Positions 16,866 through 25,191 of a stretch of 33,601 bases of DNA are shown here, one piece after another (the stretch's first letter is position 1; each line of letters begins with the position of its first letter). The stretch is from Actinomycetota bacterium (GTDB lineage Bacteria; Actinomycetota; Actinomycetes; S36-B12): the NCBI GenBank assembly GCA_016870515.1, contig VGBL01000024.1, forward strand, positions 1 to 33,601, written 5' to 3'. Below the pieces are notes generated by a model. The model did no database searches and was not told where the DNA came from. It saw only the letters and a list, made by a program, of their open reading frames with translations. A program made the translations under genes and the position numbers.

Positions 16866-18104
16866 GTGAGCCGGAGCCAGCTGCGCAGGGTGGCGGGTGC
16901 GACCGGCCTGGGCTCCGACGACACCGGCTGCACGATCCTGCACGTCGACATGGACGCGTTCTACGCCTCCGTCGAGCTCATCACCCGACCCGAGTTGCGC
17001 GGCAAGCCCGTCATGGTTGGCGGCGGCGGCCGCGGCGTCGTGCTCTCCGCCACCTACGAGGCCCGCGACATGGGCGTGCACTCCGCCATGCCGATGAGCC
17101 GCGCGCGCCGCATCGCCCCCGACGCCATCGTCATCGAGCCCAGCCACCACCGCTACGCCGAGGTGAGCGCGGGCGTCATGGCGCTGTTCAACTCCATCAC
17201 CCCGCTCGTCGAGCCGCTGAGCCTCGACGAGGCCTTCCTCGACGTCTCCGGGGCACTGCGCCGACTCGGCTCTCCCGCCGCCATTGCCGAGCTCATCCGC
17301 GCGCGCGTCTACGACGAGCAGCGCATCACCTGCAGCGTCGGCGTCGCGCCCACGAAGTTCGTGGCCAAGCTGGCGTCCACGCAGGCCAAGCCCGACGGCC
17401 TGCTCGTCGTCCCCGCCGACGCGGTCACTTCGTTCCTGCACCCACTGCCGGTGGCCGCCCTGTGGGGAGTGGGCGAGCGCACCGAGGAGCGCCTGGTCTC
17501 CCTCGGGCTGCGCACGGTCGGCGACCTCGCCCACACGCCCGTCGACACCTTGATCCGCGCCCTCGGGCAGGCCTCCGGCCAGCGACTGCACGACCTAGCC
17601 TGGGGCCTCGACGATCGCGATGTCATCCCCGACGCGGCCGAGAAGAGCATCGGCAACGAAGAGACGTTCGCGCGCGATATCGACGACCCCCAACTCATCC
17701 ACCGTGAGCTGCTGCGCCTGTCGCAGAAGGTGGCGGCGCGCGTGCGCGCGCACGAGGTGCTCGGCCGCACCGTCGTCATCAAGGTGCGCTTCGCCGACTT
17801 CACCACCATCAGCCGTTCGCGCACACTGTCCGAGCCCACCGATGTCGGCCAGGAGGTCTACGAGGTTGCCCGCGACCTCTACGACGCCCTCGGCCTGCAG
17901 CGGGCGCGCGTCCGCCTGGTCGGCGTTCGCCTCGAGGGACTCGTGGGCGACGGCGAGCGCGTGGAGCAGCTCACCCTCGACGACGGCCTGACCGGCCCAT
18001 CGACCGCCGACCGGCGGGCTGCCGAGGTCGCGGCCGACCGACTGCGCGATCGCTTCGGGCACGAGGTGGTCCGGCCCGCCCGCTTGGTAGGGGAGACAGA
18101 GTGA
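16866..18104 (+). CDS. dinB: DNA polymerase IV (Y-family translesion polymerase)
   Basis: A 412-residue Y-family polymerase with all catalytic acids: HVDMDAFYASVE (Asp28; steric-gate Tyr33) and LSLDEAFLDVSG (Asp121-Glu122). Helix-hairpin-helix residues (LWGVGERTEERLVSLG) are at about 200-215 and the little-finger domain is at about 245-360. QLTLD at 368-372 is a good beta-clamp motif. Having a complete active site separates it from ImuB, the inactive Y-family adaptor of other mutasomes. The start is GTG at 16866, 16 bases after the dnaE2 stop. Being last in the LexA-controlled run, it should be made with DnaE2 on damage; together they could insert opposite and extend past lesions. Confidence 0.93.
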   Translation: MSRSQLRRVAGATGLGSDDTGCTILHVDMDAFYASVELITRPELRGKPVMVGGGGRGVVLSATYEARDMGVHSAMPMSRARRIAPDAIVIEPSHHRYAEVSAGVMALFNSITPLVEPLSLDEAFLDVSGALRRLGSPAAIAELIRARVYDEQRITCSVGVAPTKFVAKLASTQAKPDGLLVVPADAVTSFLHPLPVAALWGVGERTEERLVSLGLRTVGDLAHTPVDTLIRALGQASGQRLHDLAWGLDDRDVIPDAAEKSIGNEETFARDIDDPQLIHRELLRLSQKVAARVRAHEVLGRTVVIKVRFADFTTISRSRTLSEPTDVGQEVYEVARDLYDALGLQRARVRLVGVRLEGLVGDGERVEQLTLDDGLTGPSTADRRAAEVAADRLRDRFGHEVVRPARLVGETE

Positions 18105-18115
18105 GGCGCCGGGCG

Positions 18116-18121
18116 TAGGGT
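18116..18121 (+). promoter_or_regulatory. -10-like TAGGGT upstream of an acidic reading frame without start codon
   Basis: GAGACA (18093-18098), 17 bases, then TAGGGT. Six bases later stands GCG in the place where a leaderless gene would have ATG or GTG. It may serve a short RNA or a decayed gene. Confidence 0.3.
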
Positions 18122-18127
18122 TCGGAC

Positions 18128-18217
18128 GCGACGACCGATCCCCAGGACGAGGCGCCCGCGGACGACCTCGACCAGGTCACGGGCGGCGAGGAAGAGCTGG
18201 ACCCGCACCCCGAGTAG
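18128..18217 (+). pseudogene. possible 29-codon acidic peptide frame with GCG in place of a start
   Basis: Twenty-nine codons ending in TAG encode an acidic peptide (TDPQDEAPADDLDQV, then TGGEEELDPHPE). Third positions are almost all G or C, as in the real genes around it. No ATG, GTG or TTG opens it; the codon six bases after a -10-like box is GCG. It may be a lost start codon, a non-canonical start (ACG is next), or chance. It fills most of the 215-base gap between dinB and the DUF3040 gene. Confidence 0.3.
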
Positions 18218-18258
18218 GGGTAGCCCTAGGGCGCCACGGGCCAAATGGACCCGCTGGG

Positions 18259-18287
18259 TTTCCAGATCGCCCAGGTCTGCCTATCCT
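18259..18287 (+). promoter_or_regulatory. promoter of the DUF3040 gene
   Basis: TTTCCA (18259-18264) and TATCCT (18282-18287) are 17 bases apart, a fair sigma-A-type promoter. The transcript would start near 18294 and carry the strong ribosome site AAGGAGGGG (18307-18315) before the GTG. Confidence 0.5.
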
Positions 18288-18319
18288 GGGGGGACCATCA
18301 ATCGGCAAGGAGGGGTGAG

Positions 18320-18715
18320 GTGCCGCTTTCCGAGCACGAGCAGCGTCTGCTGGAGCAGATGGAGCGCGCCCTCTATGCCGAGGACCCCAAGTTCGCCACC
18401 TCCCTGCGCAGCGGCCCAGGTCGGGCCAGCCGCGGGCGCGCCGCCCTCGGCGTGCTCGTCCTCTTCGCGGGCGTGGCCATGCTCATGGTCGGTGTCATCA
18501 TCCCCGCGATCGCCATCGGCGTCGCCGGGTTCGTCGTGATGATCATCGGTGCGGCGCTCGCCTACTCAGGACTGCGCAACCGCCCCGCAGCCAAAGCTAC
18601 GACCGCCGAAGGTGCTGCCCCCGCCGCATCGGCGAAGTCACCGAAGCAGTCGAGCGGCTTCATGAATAAGCTCGAGGACCGCTGGCGTCGTCGCCGCGAC
18701 CAGGGCCAGCAGTAG
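18320..18715 (+). CDS. DUF3040 membrane protein
   Basis: A 131-residue protein. The N-terminal motif PLSEHEQRLLEQMERALYAEDP is the hallmark of DUF3040. It is followed by a basic stretch (GPGRASRGR) and two adjacent transmembrane segments (about 45-65 and 68-88), then a Lys/Arg-rich cytoplasmic tail. The function is unknown; family members are small actinobacterial membrane proteins often found near cell-wall and division genes. The start is GTG at 18320, five bases after AAGGAGGGG. Its last 56 bases overlap the 3' end of the convergent transglutaminase gene. Confidence 0.88.
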   Translation: MPLSEHEQRLLEQMERALYAEDPKFATSLRSGPGRASRGRAALGVLVLFAGVAMLMVGVIIPAIAIGVAGFVVMIIGAALAYSGLRNRPAAKATTAEGAAPAASAKSPKQSSGFMNKLEDRWRRRRDQGQQ

Positions 18716-21047
18716 TCGCCGGTTCCGGCGCACCCCATCCCGTATCCCGGATCGTCATGGGCGGTGCGTCGCGCCTGAGCGATGCCGGCATCAGCGCGGC
18801 CCGGATCCGCACACCCCGGGCCGAGACGCGGCGTACGCCGTGGAGGACCGTGCGGATGTCGCCGCGCAGCTCCGCCGCGGAGGGCTCGGCGCCCACGGCG
18901 GCACGCGGCGCATAGCGGGCACGCTCCACCGCATTGGCCAGTCGAGACAGCGCATCGAGCTCGCCCTCAGTGAACCGCAACTGATGCGCCAGGCCGCGCG
19001 CGGCATTGCGCGGAGTTGCCGACAGTGGCCACGACCAACCCAGATCGCGCACTGAATCGGCGAGCTCGCTCCATGCGCCCTCCACGCGCGTCGCGCCATC
19101 GGCCGAGCGCAGGCGTCGGCGGCGGCGCAGTGCGATCGCCGCACTCGGCGCACAGGCCAGCAGGGCAAGGAGCCCGAGGGGGAGCAGCACCGCCCACAGC
19201 GGAAACGCCGGGCCGGCGGCTCCGAGTGGGGGTACGGCCCCGAGTCCCTCGCGTTCCTCGGGCGGAATGCGCCGGTCGGCATTGGGCTGCGTCTGGTTGT
19301 CGGTGGCGGCGTCCCCGTCGGTGGAGTTGTCGCGTGGCTCGGTGTAGTCGGGCTGGGCCACTCCGCCGCCGGCATCGGAGCGCGGAGTGGGCTCGAACCA
19401 CACCCAGCCGACGCCTTCGAACCACAGTTCGGGCCACGCGTGCGCGTTGCGTGCGTGGACGACTCGCTCGCCACCCTCCTGTCGGCCGCCGGTGAACCCG
19501 ACGACGACGCGCGAGGGCAGGCCCACCGCCCGAGCCATCAGCGCCATCGTGCCGGCGAACTGCTGGCAGTAGCCGACGCGCTCGTCGAGGAACGACTGCA
19601 GCGGATCTGCGCCCTCGGGTGTGGTCACGCTCGTGCTGTAGACGAAGCCGCCGTCTTGCGTGAACCACCGCACCATCGCCAGCGCCTTGGCATAGGGGGT
19701 GTCGGCCTCGCGGGTGACCTCGCGCGCCAGTCGGTCGAGATCAGGGGTCAGGCCGGGTGGCAGCGCGAGCAGTTGCTCGACCGAGGGATCAATGGCGTCG
19801 TTGGCGGCGCGAAGTTCATCGCGCGTGGGCGAGACCTGGTAGGACGCAACGCGGTAGGACGTCCCCTGGCTCGACAGTCCAGCACCCGAGACGGTGCGAG
19901 TGGCGGTATCCCACACCCAGCCCGCGTCGAGGTCGCCGTCGATTCCGCTGAGTTGTGCCGCGGCGTAGGGCACGGGCAGCTGGGCGTTGTCCAGATCGGT
20001 GATGGCGACGTCGTAGGTGGTGGCGCTCACGTCGGCGACCGCCGGCACGTCGGGGATCCCGATGTTGTCGGTGGCAGGCACCGGTAGCGGACTGGCGAGC
20101 GGGCGCCAGGTCACGCCGTCAAAGCGCTCGAGCGCGACCAGTCGCAGATAGGGACGAGACTCGGCATCGGTCGTGTAGCGAAGCACCTCGCGCTGCGGGT
20201 TGTCGACGAGGTCACGACGTAGGGAGGCAAAGGGGTCGATGGTGATGGGCCCTGAGCCCGTGCCTGCCGGGCCGCCCGCGGCCGTGCTCACGTAGACGGG
20301 CTCGGCAAGGCCAGGAGCGAGGGCTGGCAGCAGGAGGGCCGCCAGCACGGCAAGTACGCCCACCTGGAGGGCCGCGGCGCCCCCGCCGCCGGTCGCACGC
20401 GCCGGGCGCGTTGCGGGCGAGCGACCCGGTCCGCGCGGGCGCACAGTGAGCAGGGGTCCCCACGACCGAGTGTCGGCGCGGGTGTCAACGGCGAGGAGCA
20501 CGAGCCAGCCGGTCACCGCGAGCGGGAGCAGCCACCAGGCGACGCCGCCGCGGACGACCGCCGCGGGGAATGCATAGAGGAGGAGGAGGGGGAAGCCGGC
20601 CAGAGCGGGCAGTCGCAGTGTCACGCCGATCACGTCGACGATCAGCGAGACGAGGCCGACCCCCGCCATGGCGAGGTAGATGAGTTCGGGGGTGGTGGGC
20701 ACCGGGGGCACCGCCGCGTCGGCGACGACGAGGGACTCGCGAGTGAACACCTGGAGCTGCTCGAGGGCGACGGGCCCGGGTAGGAAGCCGAGCGCGGCCT
20801 GGGGTTGCGCGAACTGGATGGTGAGAAGGGTGAGCAGGACGGCGAGCTGCAGCAGCGGTTGCACGGGAGCGGGGACCTTGGCCGCCCTCGCGATGGCTCC
20901 GGTCAGGGCCATTGCCGCGATGATGGCGAGCACGGGCACCACCCAACGGGCCGAGTCGAACAGCGGCACGAGGGTGCTGGCCGCGCACATGATGGCCAGG
21001 GCTGCTGCAGCAGAGGCCGCCGGGCGCGCCCTGTCGAGTGCCTTCAT
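18660..21047 (-). CDS. TgpA-like transmembrane transglutaminase-domain protein
   Basis: A 795-residue protein. The start is ATG at 21047, chosen because it forms an ATGA with the DUF58 stop and begins a membrane protein at once. About six helices fill residues 10-250, then an extracytoplasmic part carries the transglutaminase core: Cys494 (DERVGYCQQFAG), His537 (NAHAWPE) and Glu552 (WFEPTP, where Asp is common). A helix near 615-640 follows, then a cytoplasmic Arg-rich tail with a DUF4129-like helical region (about 690-740). Family members act at the cell envelope as putative protein cross-linkers or proteases. It is the last gene of the MoxR-DUF58-transglutaminase operon, a conserved trio in actinobacteria. 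Confidence 0.9.
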   Translation of the reverse strand: MKALDRARPAASAAAALAIMCAASTLVPLFDSARWVVPVLAIIAAMALTGAIARAAKVPAPVQPLLQLAVLLTLLTIQFAQPQAALGFLPGPVALEQLQVFTRESLVVADAAVPPVPTTPELIYLAMAGVGLVSLIVDVIGVTLRLPALAGFPLLLLYAFPAAVVRGGVAWWLLPLAVTGWLVLLAVDTRADTRSWGPLLTVRPRGPGRSPATRPARATGGGGAAALQVGVLAVLAALLLPALAPGLAEPVYVSTAAGGPAGTGSGPITIDPFASLRRDLVDNPQREVLRYTTDAESRPYLRLVALERFDGVTWRPLASPLPVPATDNIGIPDVPAVADVSATTYDVAITDLDNAQLPVPYAAAQLSGIDGDLDAGWVWDTATRTVSGAGLSSQGTSYRVASYQVSPTRDELRAANDAIDPSVEQLLALPPGLTPDLDRLAREVTREADTPYAKALAMVRWFTQDGGFVYSTSVTTPEGADPLQSFLDERVGYCQQFAGTMALMARAVGLPSRVVVGFTGGRQEGGERVVHARNAHAWPELWFEGVGWVWFEPTPRSDAGGGVAQPDYTEPRDNSTDGDAATDNQTQPNADRRIPPEEREGLGAVPPLGAAGPAFPLWAVLLPLGLLALLACAPSAAIALRRRRRLRSADGATRVEGAWSELADSVRDLGWSWPLSATPRNAARGLAHQLRFTEGELDALSRLANAVERARYAPRAAVGAEPSAAELRGDIRTVLHGVRRVSARGVRIRAALMPASLRRDAPPMTIRDTGWGAPEPATTAGPGRGDDASGPRAYS

Positions 21048-22276
21048 CGGGCACCGACTCGAAGATCGGCCACGGCAGCGCGCCAGGCAGCGGCCACCGA
21101 CGCCGGGCGTGAGGTGACCACGGCTGCCTGCCAGCCCGCAGCGCGCAAAGTCGCGCAGGTGTGACCTGCCGCAAGCGAATCGGGGGCAAACCACGCGGCG
21201 GTATCGGTGACGAGCGCAAGACCCAGATGGCCGGCCGAGCGAGCTGCACGGCCGGCCAATGCTGCGGTGATGTCGGCGTCGCTGGCGACGGCTGCGATGA
21301 CCAGTTCGTCGCGGACCGGAGGTACATTGACCTCAGCTGCTGGCCACGCTTCGACCAACGACAGCGTGGTGAGCACCTCGGCTTCGCCCACGTCACCGCT
21401 CCCCGCGCTGACCAATGTCCGGCCGTCGGTCGTGATGAGTCGCACGCTCCAGCCGCGACGCAATAGGTGCACCGCGGCACTTGCTCCCGCGCTCAGTGTG
21501 CGTTCGAGTGATGATGCCGCGCCGTCGCCGCCGTGACGGGGCCCTCGCAGGTCGATGAGCACGCTCGCGCGATTGGTCCACGGCACCTCTTCGCGACGCA
21601 CCATGAGTTCATCGATGCGGGCCGACGCCCGCCAGTGAATGCGCCGGAGGTCATCGCCGTGGCGGTACTCGCGGGGCACCACGTCGTCGTCTCCGCGAGC
21701 GGCCAGGGCCAGTGACGTGCCCTCGCCACGCCCCCTGGCCTCCGCTCCCATGACGGCACCGTCCAATTCCTCGATCTGTGGCACCACGAGTACCGGCGTC
21801 GTCGTCCGGAAGGTGCGGGTCAGGCGCACGAGGCCGAAGGGATCGACGGCGGTGATCGATAGCGGACCGAGTTCATAGCGTCCGCGTCGGGCCGCTGGGA
21901 GTGGGTAGGTCGTGATCCGCGATCCGGCCGCCTCGACGCGCTCGAAGATGCGCGTGGCAGGCGGGCCAAGCTGGGGCGGCATGGCATCTGACAGGAGCAG
22001 GGTGCCCGTGCGAGAGCGAGACAGGTTGGTGATCGTCAACTGCACTTCGCCGACGGTGCCCACCGGCACCTGCGGGGGTGTCACGCTCCTTTCGGCACCG
22101 AGGCGGAAGTGTGTGCGAGCCACGAGCACCACGCAAACGCACGGCAGGGCAAGCAGGAGGATCGCAATGCGGAGCAGGTCACGCTGCTCGGAGATGAGTG
22201 CGCCGACACCGAGGCCGAGTCCGACGGCAATGAGGCCCTTGCCGCGGAAGGTCAGTCCGCGCAGCGCGCGCTTCAC
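21044..22276 (-). CDS. DUF58 domain protein
   Basis: A 410-residue protein with two N-terminal transmembrane segments (about 13-30 and 33-52), a beta-sandwich-like region (60-150), and the DUF58 signature REYRHGDDLRRIHWRASAR (about 195-213). A von Willebrand-like beginning (SVLIDLRGPRHGG) follows. DUF58 proteins are encoded with MoxR ATPases and are thought to work with them in assembling or maturing envelope complexes. Both ends are ATGA overlaps with the neighbours, so the three proteins are probably made in fixed ratio. Confidence 0.9.
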   Translation of the reverse strand: MKRALRGLTFRGKGLIAVGLGLGVGALISEQRDLLRIAILLLALPCVCVVLVARTHFRLGAERSVTPPQVPVGTVGEVQLTITNLSRSRTGTLLLSDAMPPQLGPPATRIFERVEAAGSRITTYPLPAARRGRYELGPLSITAVDPFGLVRLTRTFRTTTPVLVVPQIEELDGAVMGAEARGRGEGTSLALAARGDDDVVPREYRHGDDLRRIHWRASARIDELMVRREEVPWTNRASVLIDLRGPRHGGDGAASSLERTLSAGASAAVHLLRRGWSVRLITTDGRTLVSAGSGDVGEAEVLTTLSLVEAWPAAEVNVPPVRDELVIAAVASDADITAALAGRAARSAGHLGLALVTDTAAWFAPDSLAAGHTCATLRAAGWQAAVVTSRPASVAAAWRAAVADLRVGAR

Positions 22277-23268
22277 GGACCTGCGGGAACCGGCACGCGC
22301 TCCACGGTCTCGGCCACGACCGCGGCGGGCGTGATGCGCGCCAGGTGAGCGTCGGTGCTCAGCAGGAGCCGATGGGCGAGCACGGGGCCGGCGAGGCGCT
22401 GCACGTCGTCGGGCAGGGCGTAGGAGCGACCCGCCAGGGCGGCCGACGCACGGGCGGCCCGCACGAGGTGGAGGGCCGAGCGGGGTGAGGCGCCGAGCCG
22501 CACCCGCGGGCTCGTGCGCGTGGTGGCAACGAGGTCGACGATGTAGGCGTGCAACGCGGGGGAGACGTGGACGCGGCGCACGGCCTCGATCATCTCTCGC
22601 ACCTCGGTCGCGTCGGTGACCGCCGTGATGCTCTCGAGCGGGTCATCGGCGCCGTGGGACTCCAGCAACGCGATCTCGCTGTTGCGGTCGGGGTAGCCCA
22701 TGTTGACGCATGCCATGAAGCGATCGCGCTGCGCTTCGGGCAGGGGATAGGTGCCCTCCATCTCGGCGGGGTTCTGCGTGGCTATCACCATGAAGGGCTG
22801 GCCAAGGAGGTAGGTGGTGCCGTCGACGGTGACCTGGCCTTCCTCCATGCATTCGAGCAGTGCCGACTGAGTCTTGGGGGAGGCGCGGTTGATCTCGTCG
22901 CCGACGACGATGTTGGCGAAGATGGCGCCGGGCTTGAACTCGAAGTCGCGGGTGTCGCGGTTGTAGACGTTGACGCCGACGACATCGCTGGGCAGCAGGT
23001 CGGGTGTGAACTGGATACGACGCACTGAGCAGCCCAGGGAGCGGGCCAGGCTCTTGGCGAGCATGGTCTTGCCCACGCCCGGGACGTCCTCGACCAGCAG
23101 GTGTCCGCCGGCAAGGAGCACCGTGAGGGCCGTCTGCACGGTCTCGGGCTTGCCGGAGATCACCGTCTGGACGGACGTCCGTACGCGGGAAGCGGCAGCC
23201 AAGTCCGACGGGGGTGGCTGCGCCGACCCGCCGGACCGGGGAGCCGTCGTCTCGGGGGTCGAGGTCAC
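22273..23268 (-). CDS. MoxR-type AAA+ ATPase
   Basis: A 331-residue AAA+ protein. Walker A DVPGVGKT is at 61-68, Walker B IVVGDEINRA at 120-129, sensor 1 VIATQNPAEMEGTYPLPEAQ begins at 161, and a C-terminal lid with VRLGASPRSALHLVRA follows. MoxR proteins act as chaperone-like ATPases with DUF58 partners. The start is placed at GTG 23268, since nothing upstream in frame looks coding and GAGAAT stands six bases before it, close to a leaderless promoter. A longer form would begin with TTG. First of three coupled genes; divergent from the MaoC gene. Confidence 0.92.
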   Translation of the reverse strand: MTSTPETTAPRSGGSAQPPPSDLAAASRVRTSVQTVISGKPETVQTALTVLLAGGHLLVEDVPGVGKTMLAKSLARSLGCSVRRIQFTPDLLPSDVVGVNVYNRDTRDFEFKPGAIFANIVVGDEINRASPKTQSALLECMEEGQVTVDGTTYLLGQPFMVIATQNPAEMEGTYPLPEAQRDRFMACVNMGYPDRNSEIALLESHGADDPLESITAVTDATEVREMIEAVRRVHVSPALHAYIVDLVATTRTSPRVRLGASPRSALHLVRAARASAALAGRSYALPDDVQRLAGPVLAHRLLLSTDAHLARITPAAVVAETVERVPVPAGP

Positions 23269-23345
23269 CTGAGGATTCTCACCCGAGAACGCCAAGGAGG
23301 CCACCCTGGGGGACCGGCCGCCATCGCAGGCGGGAGGATGCCCCC

Positions 23346-23882
23346 ATGGCAACCGTGCACCCGGCCCAGTTGGGCCGATTCTTCGAGGACTATGTCGTCG
23401 GCGACACCTACCAGCATCCGTTCGGCCGCACGATCTCGGAGACCGACTCCACGTGGTTCACCCTGCTGACCTGCAACACCAATCAAAACCACTTCAATGC
23501 CCACCTGGCGCAGTCCAACCCGATCACCCAGGGGCGCATCATCGTCAACTCGGGACTCACGGTCGCCCTGGTGCTGGGCCTGTCGGTCATCGACATGAGC
23601 CAGAACGCCGTGGCCAACCTCGGCTGGACCGACATCAAGCTCACGCACCCGGTCTACGTGGGCGACACGATCTACGCCGAGAGCATCTGCATCGACAAGC
23701 GCGAGAGTTCGTCGCGCCCAAAGATGGGCATCATCACCATGAAGACCCGGGGGCTCAACCAGGACGGCGACGAGGTCGTCTCGTGGGTCCGCACGGTGAT
23801 GATCCCCAAACGGTCGTCGGGCATCGGGCAGGACTACTTCCCCGAGGCCAAGTCCGGCCCGCTGGCGATGCCGGAGGCGTGA
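23346..23882 (+). CDS. MaoC family dehydratase (hot-dog fold)
   Basis: A 178-residue protein with a single MaoC hot-dog domain. The hydratase segment is FTLLTCNTNQNHFNAH (38-53), in which Asn44 and His49 form the N-x4-H version of the active-site pair seen in mesaconyl-CoA-hydratase-like members. SNPITQGRIIVNSGLT (57-72) is the conserved following loop, and VYVGDTIYAES (about 105-115) closes the fold. It probably hydrates or dehydrates an acyl-CoA; the exact substrate is unknown. The ATG at 23346 has GGGAGG eight bases before it. No pathway partners lie beside it. Confidence 0.9.
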   Translation: MATVHPAQLGRFFEDYVVGDTYQHPFGRTISETDSTWFTLLTCNTNQNHFNAHLAQSNPITQGRIIVNSGLTVALVLGLSVIDMSQNAVANLGWTDIKLTHPVYVGDTIYAESICIDKRESSSRPKMGIITMKTRGLNQDGDEVVSWVRTVMIPKRSSGIGQDYFPEAKSGPLAMPEA

Positions 23883-23904
23883 TGGCGAGGGTGCGCCGCA
23901 GGTC

Positions 23905-25161
23905 CTAGGGACTGGGCTCGCGCGGCGGCACCGGCGGTGGCACGTCGCACGTGCGCCCGGCCGGGCGATCCGCGAAGCGATCGGCGATCCACGTGACCAC
24001 CTGTGGTCCGGCGGTGATGGCCGCCTCCATGTGGTCGACATCGCCCATCCACAGCATGGAGAGCGTTGATCCGGCATTGCACCACTTCTCCTGCAAGATC
24101 GCGTTGGGCCAGGGCAGGACGACCTGGTCGGCCAGGCCCTGCGCAACCATGACCGGCATGTCGCGAGGCAGCGGCCCGGGCGTCTGCTGGTCGACGACGG
24201 CCTTCCACTGCGGCTGCGTCAGCGGGTTGACCTCGAAGAACGACTGCCCGAGCTTGCTGCGCGCAAGGCCCTCTAGGGCGCCCAGATCGATGCACTCCTC
24301 GGCGATGCGCTCGTAGTTGTTGATGCCCGCCTTCGTCACGACCCCGTCGAAGGGAAGGGAGGGCTCGATGGCGCTCCAGGCAATGGCCGCCTCCGGGCCG
24401 ATGACCCAACCCACGGCCCCCGCCCACTGGGCATCCACGATGGGGGTGAGTTCGGCCGCGGGTGCGGCCGCGGCGACACCGACCAGGTCGAGGTCGGGTG
24501 CCTTGGCGCGCGCCAGTGCACCGGCCCACAGCGCCGAATGTCCACCCTGCGAGTGACCGTAGACGGCGTAGCGGTTGCTCGCCTGTGCCTCGGGCCACGA
24601 GCGGATCGCACGGACGGAGTTGACGACGTCGTTGACCTCGGCCTCGGCCACGAGGAAGAGCTCGGGCCCCGGCGTGCCAAGGCCGACGTAGTCGGTGGCC
24701 ACGACGACCCACCCGAGCGTGAGCATCTGCTCGAGCCAGCCGGACATGTCGTTGGTTCCGCGCGGTGAGCGCGATGGCGCGCAGGCGTCGCCCATGCCGA
24801 CCGTGCCGTGCGCCCACGCCACGACGGGGCGGCCTTCGGGAGGCGCGGGGGAATCGGGGACGAAGACCATGGCGCCGGAGACCGCAGGGGTGCCATCGGG
24901 ACGCTCAGACACATAGAGCATGCGGTAGGCGCGGGCACCCTGGAGCTCGAGAGAGTCGGCGGTGTCGGGGAAGGTGAGCGGGGCGGTCCGGATCACCGAT
25001 CCGGGCGCGACCAGCACGGCCGGAGGCTCGTAGAAGGGGGCGAGCTCTGCCTGCGCCGAGCGGTCCTGGCGCACATTCCCCATCACCACCGCCAAGGACG
25101 TGACGGCCCCGGCCAGCAGGATGGCGATGAGGACCAGGAGGACGTTGCGGCCGGGCTTCAC
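23905..25161 (-). CDS. secreted or membrane-anchored lipase/esterase (secretory lipase family)
   Basis: A 418-residue alpha/beta hydrolase. An N-terminal hydrophobic stretch (7-27) acts as signal peptide or anchor. The oxyanion segment AWAHGTVG is at 115-122, the nucleophile GHSQGG has Ser204, the acid is Asp345 (QGLADQVV) and the base is His377 (GDVDHMEA). The size, the ACAPS-type Cys near 127 and the overall order fit the secretory lipase (LIP) family, with Cys pairs that could form disulphides outside the cell. It ends in a Pro-rich tail. The start is GTG at 25161 with a TAGTCT box six bases upstream, so leaderless. Confidence 0.9.
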   Translation of the reverse strand: MKPGRNVLLVLIAILLAGAVTSLAVVMGNVRQDRSAQAELAPFYEPPAVLVAPGSVIRTAPLTFPDTADSLELQGARAYRMLYVSERPDGTPAVSGAMVFVPDSPAPPEGRPVVAWAHGTVGMGDACAPSRSPRGTNDMSGWLEQMLTLGWVVVATDYVGLGTPGPELFLVAEAEVNDVVNSVRAIRSWPEAQASNRYAVYGHSQGGHSALWAGALARAKAPDLDLVGVAAAAPAAELTPIVDAQWAGAVGWVIGPEAAIAWSAIEPSLPFDGVVTKAGINNYERIAEECIDLGALEGLARSKLGQSFFEVNPLTQPQWKAVVDQQTPGPLPRDMPVMVAQGLADQVVLPWPNAILQEKWCNAGSTLSMLWMGDVDHMEAAITAGPQVVTWIADRFADRPAGRTCDVPPPVPPREPSP

Positions 25162-25167
25162 GCCGCC

Positions 25168-25173
25168 AGACTA
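25168..25173 (-). promoter_or_regulatory. -10 box TAGTCT for leaderless lipase message
   Basis: Minus-strand order is TAGTCT, GGCGGC, GTG at 25161, the leaderless arrangement. Confidence 0.5.
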
Positions 25174-25191
25174 GGCGGTGCGGTCGCCGTC

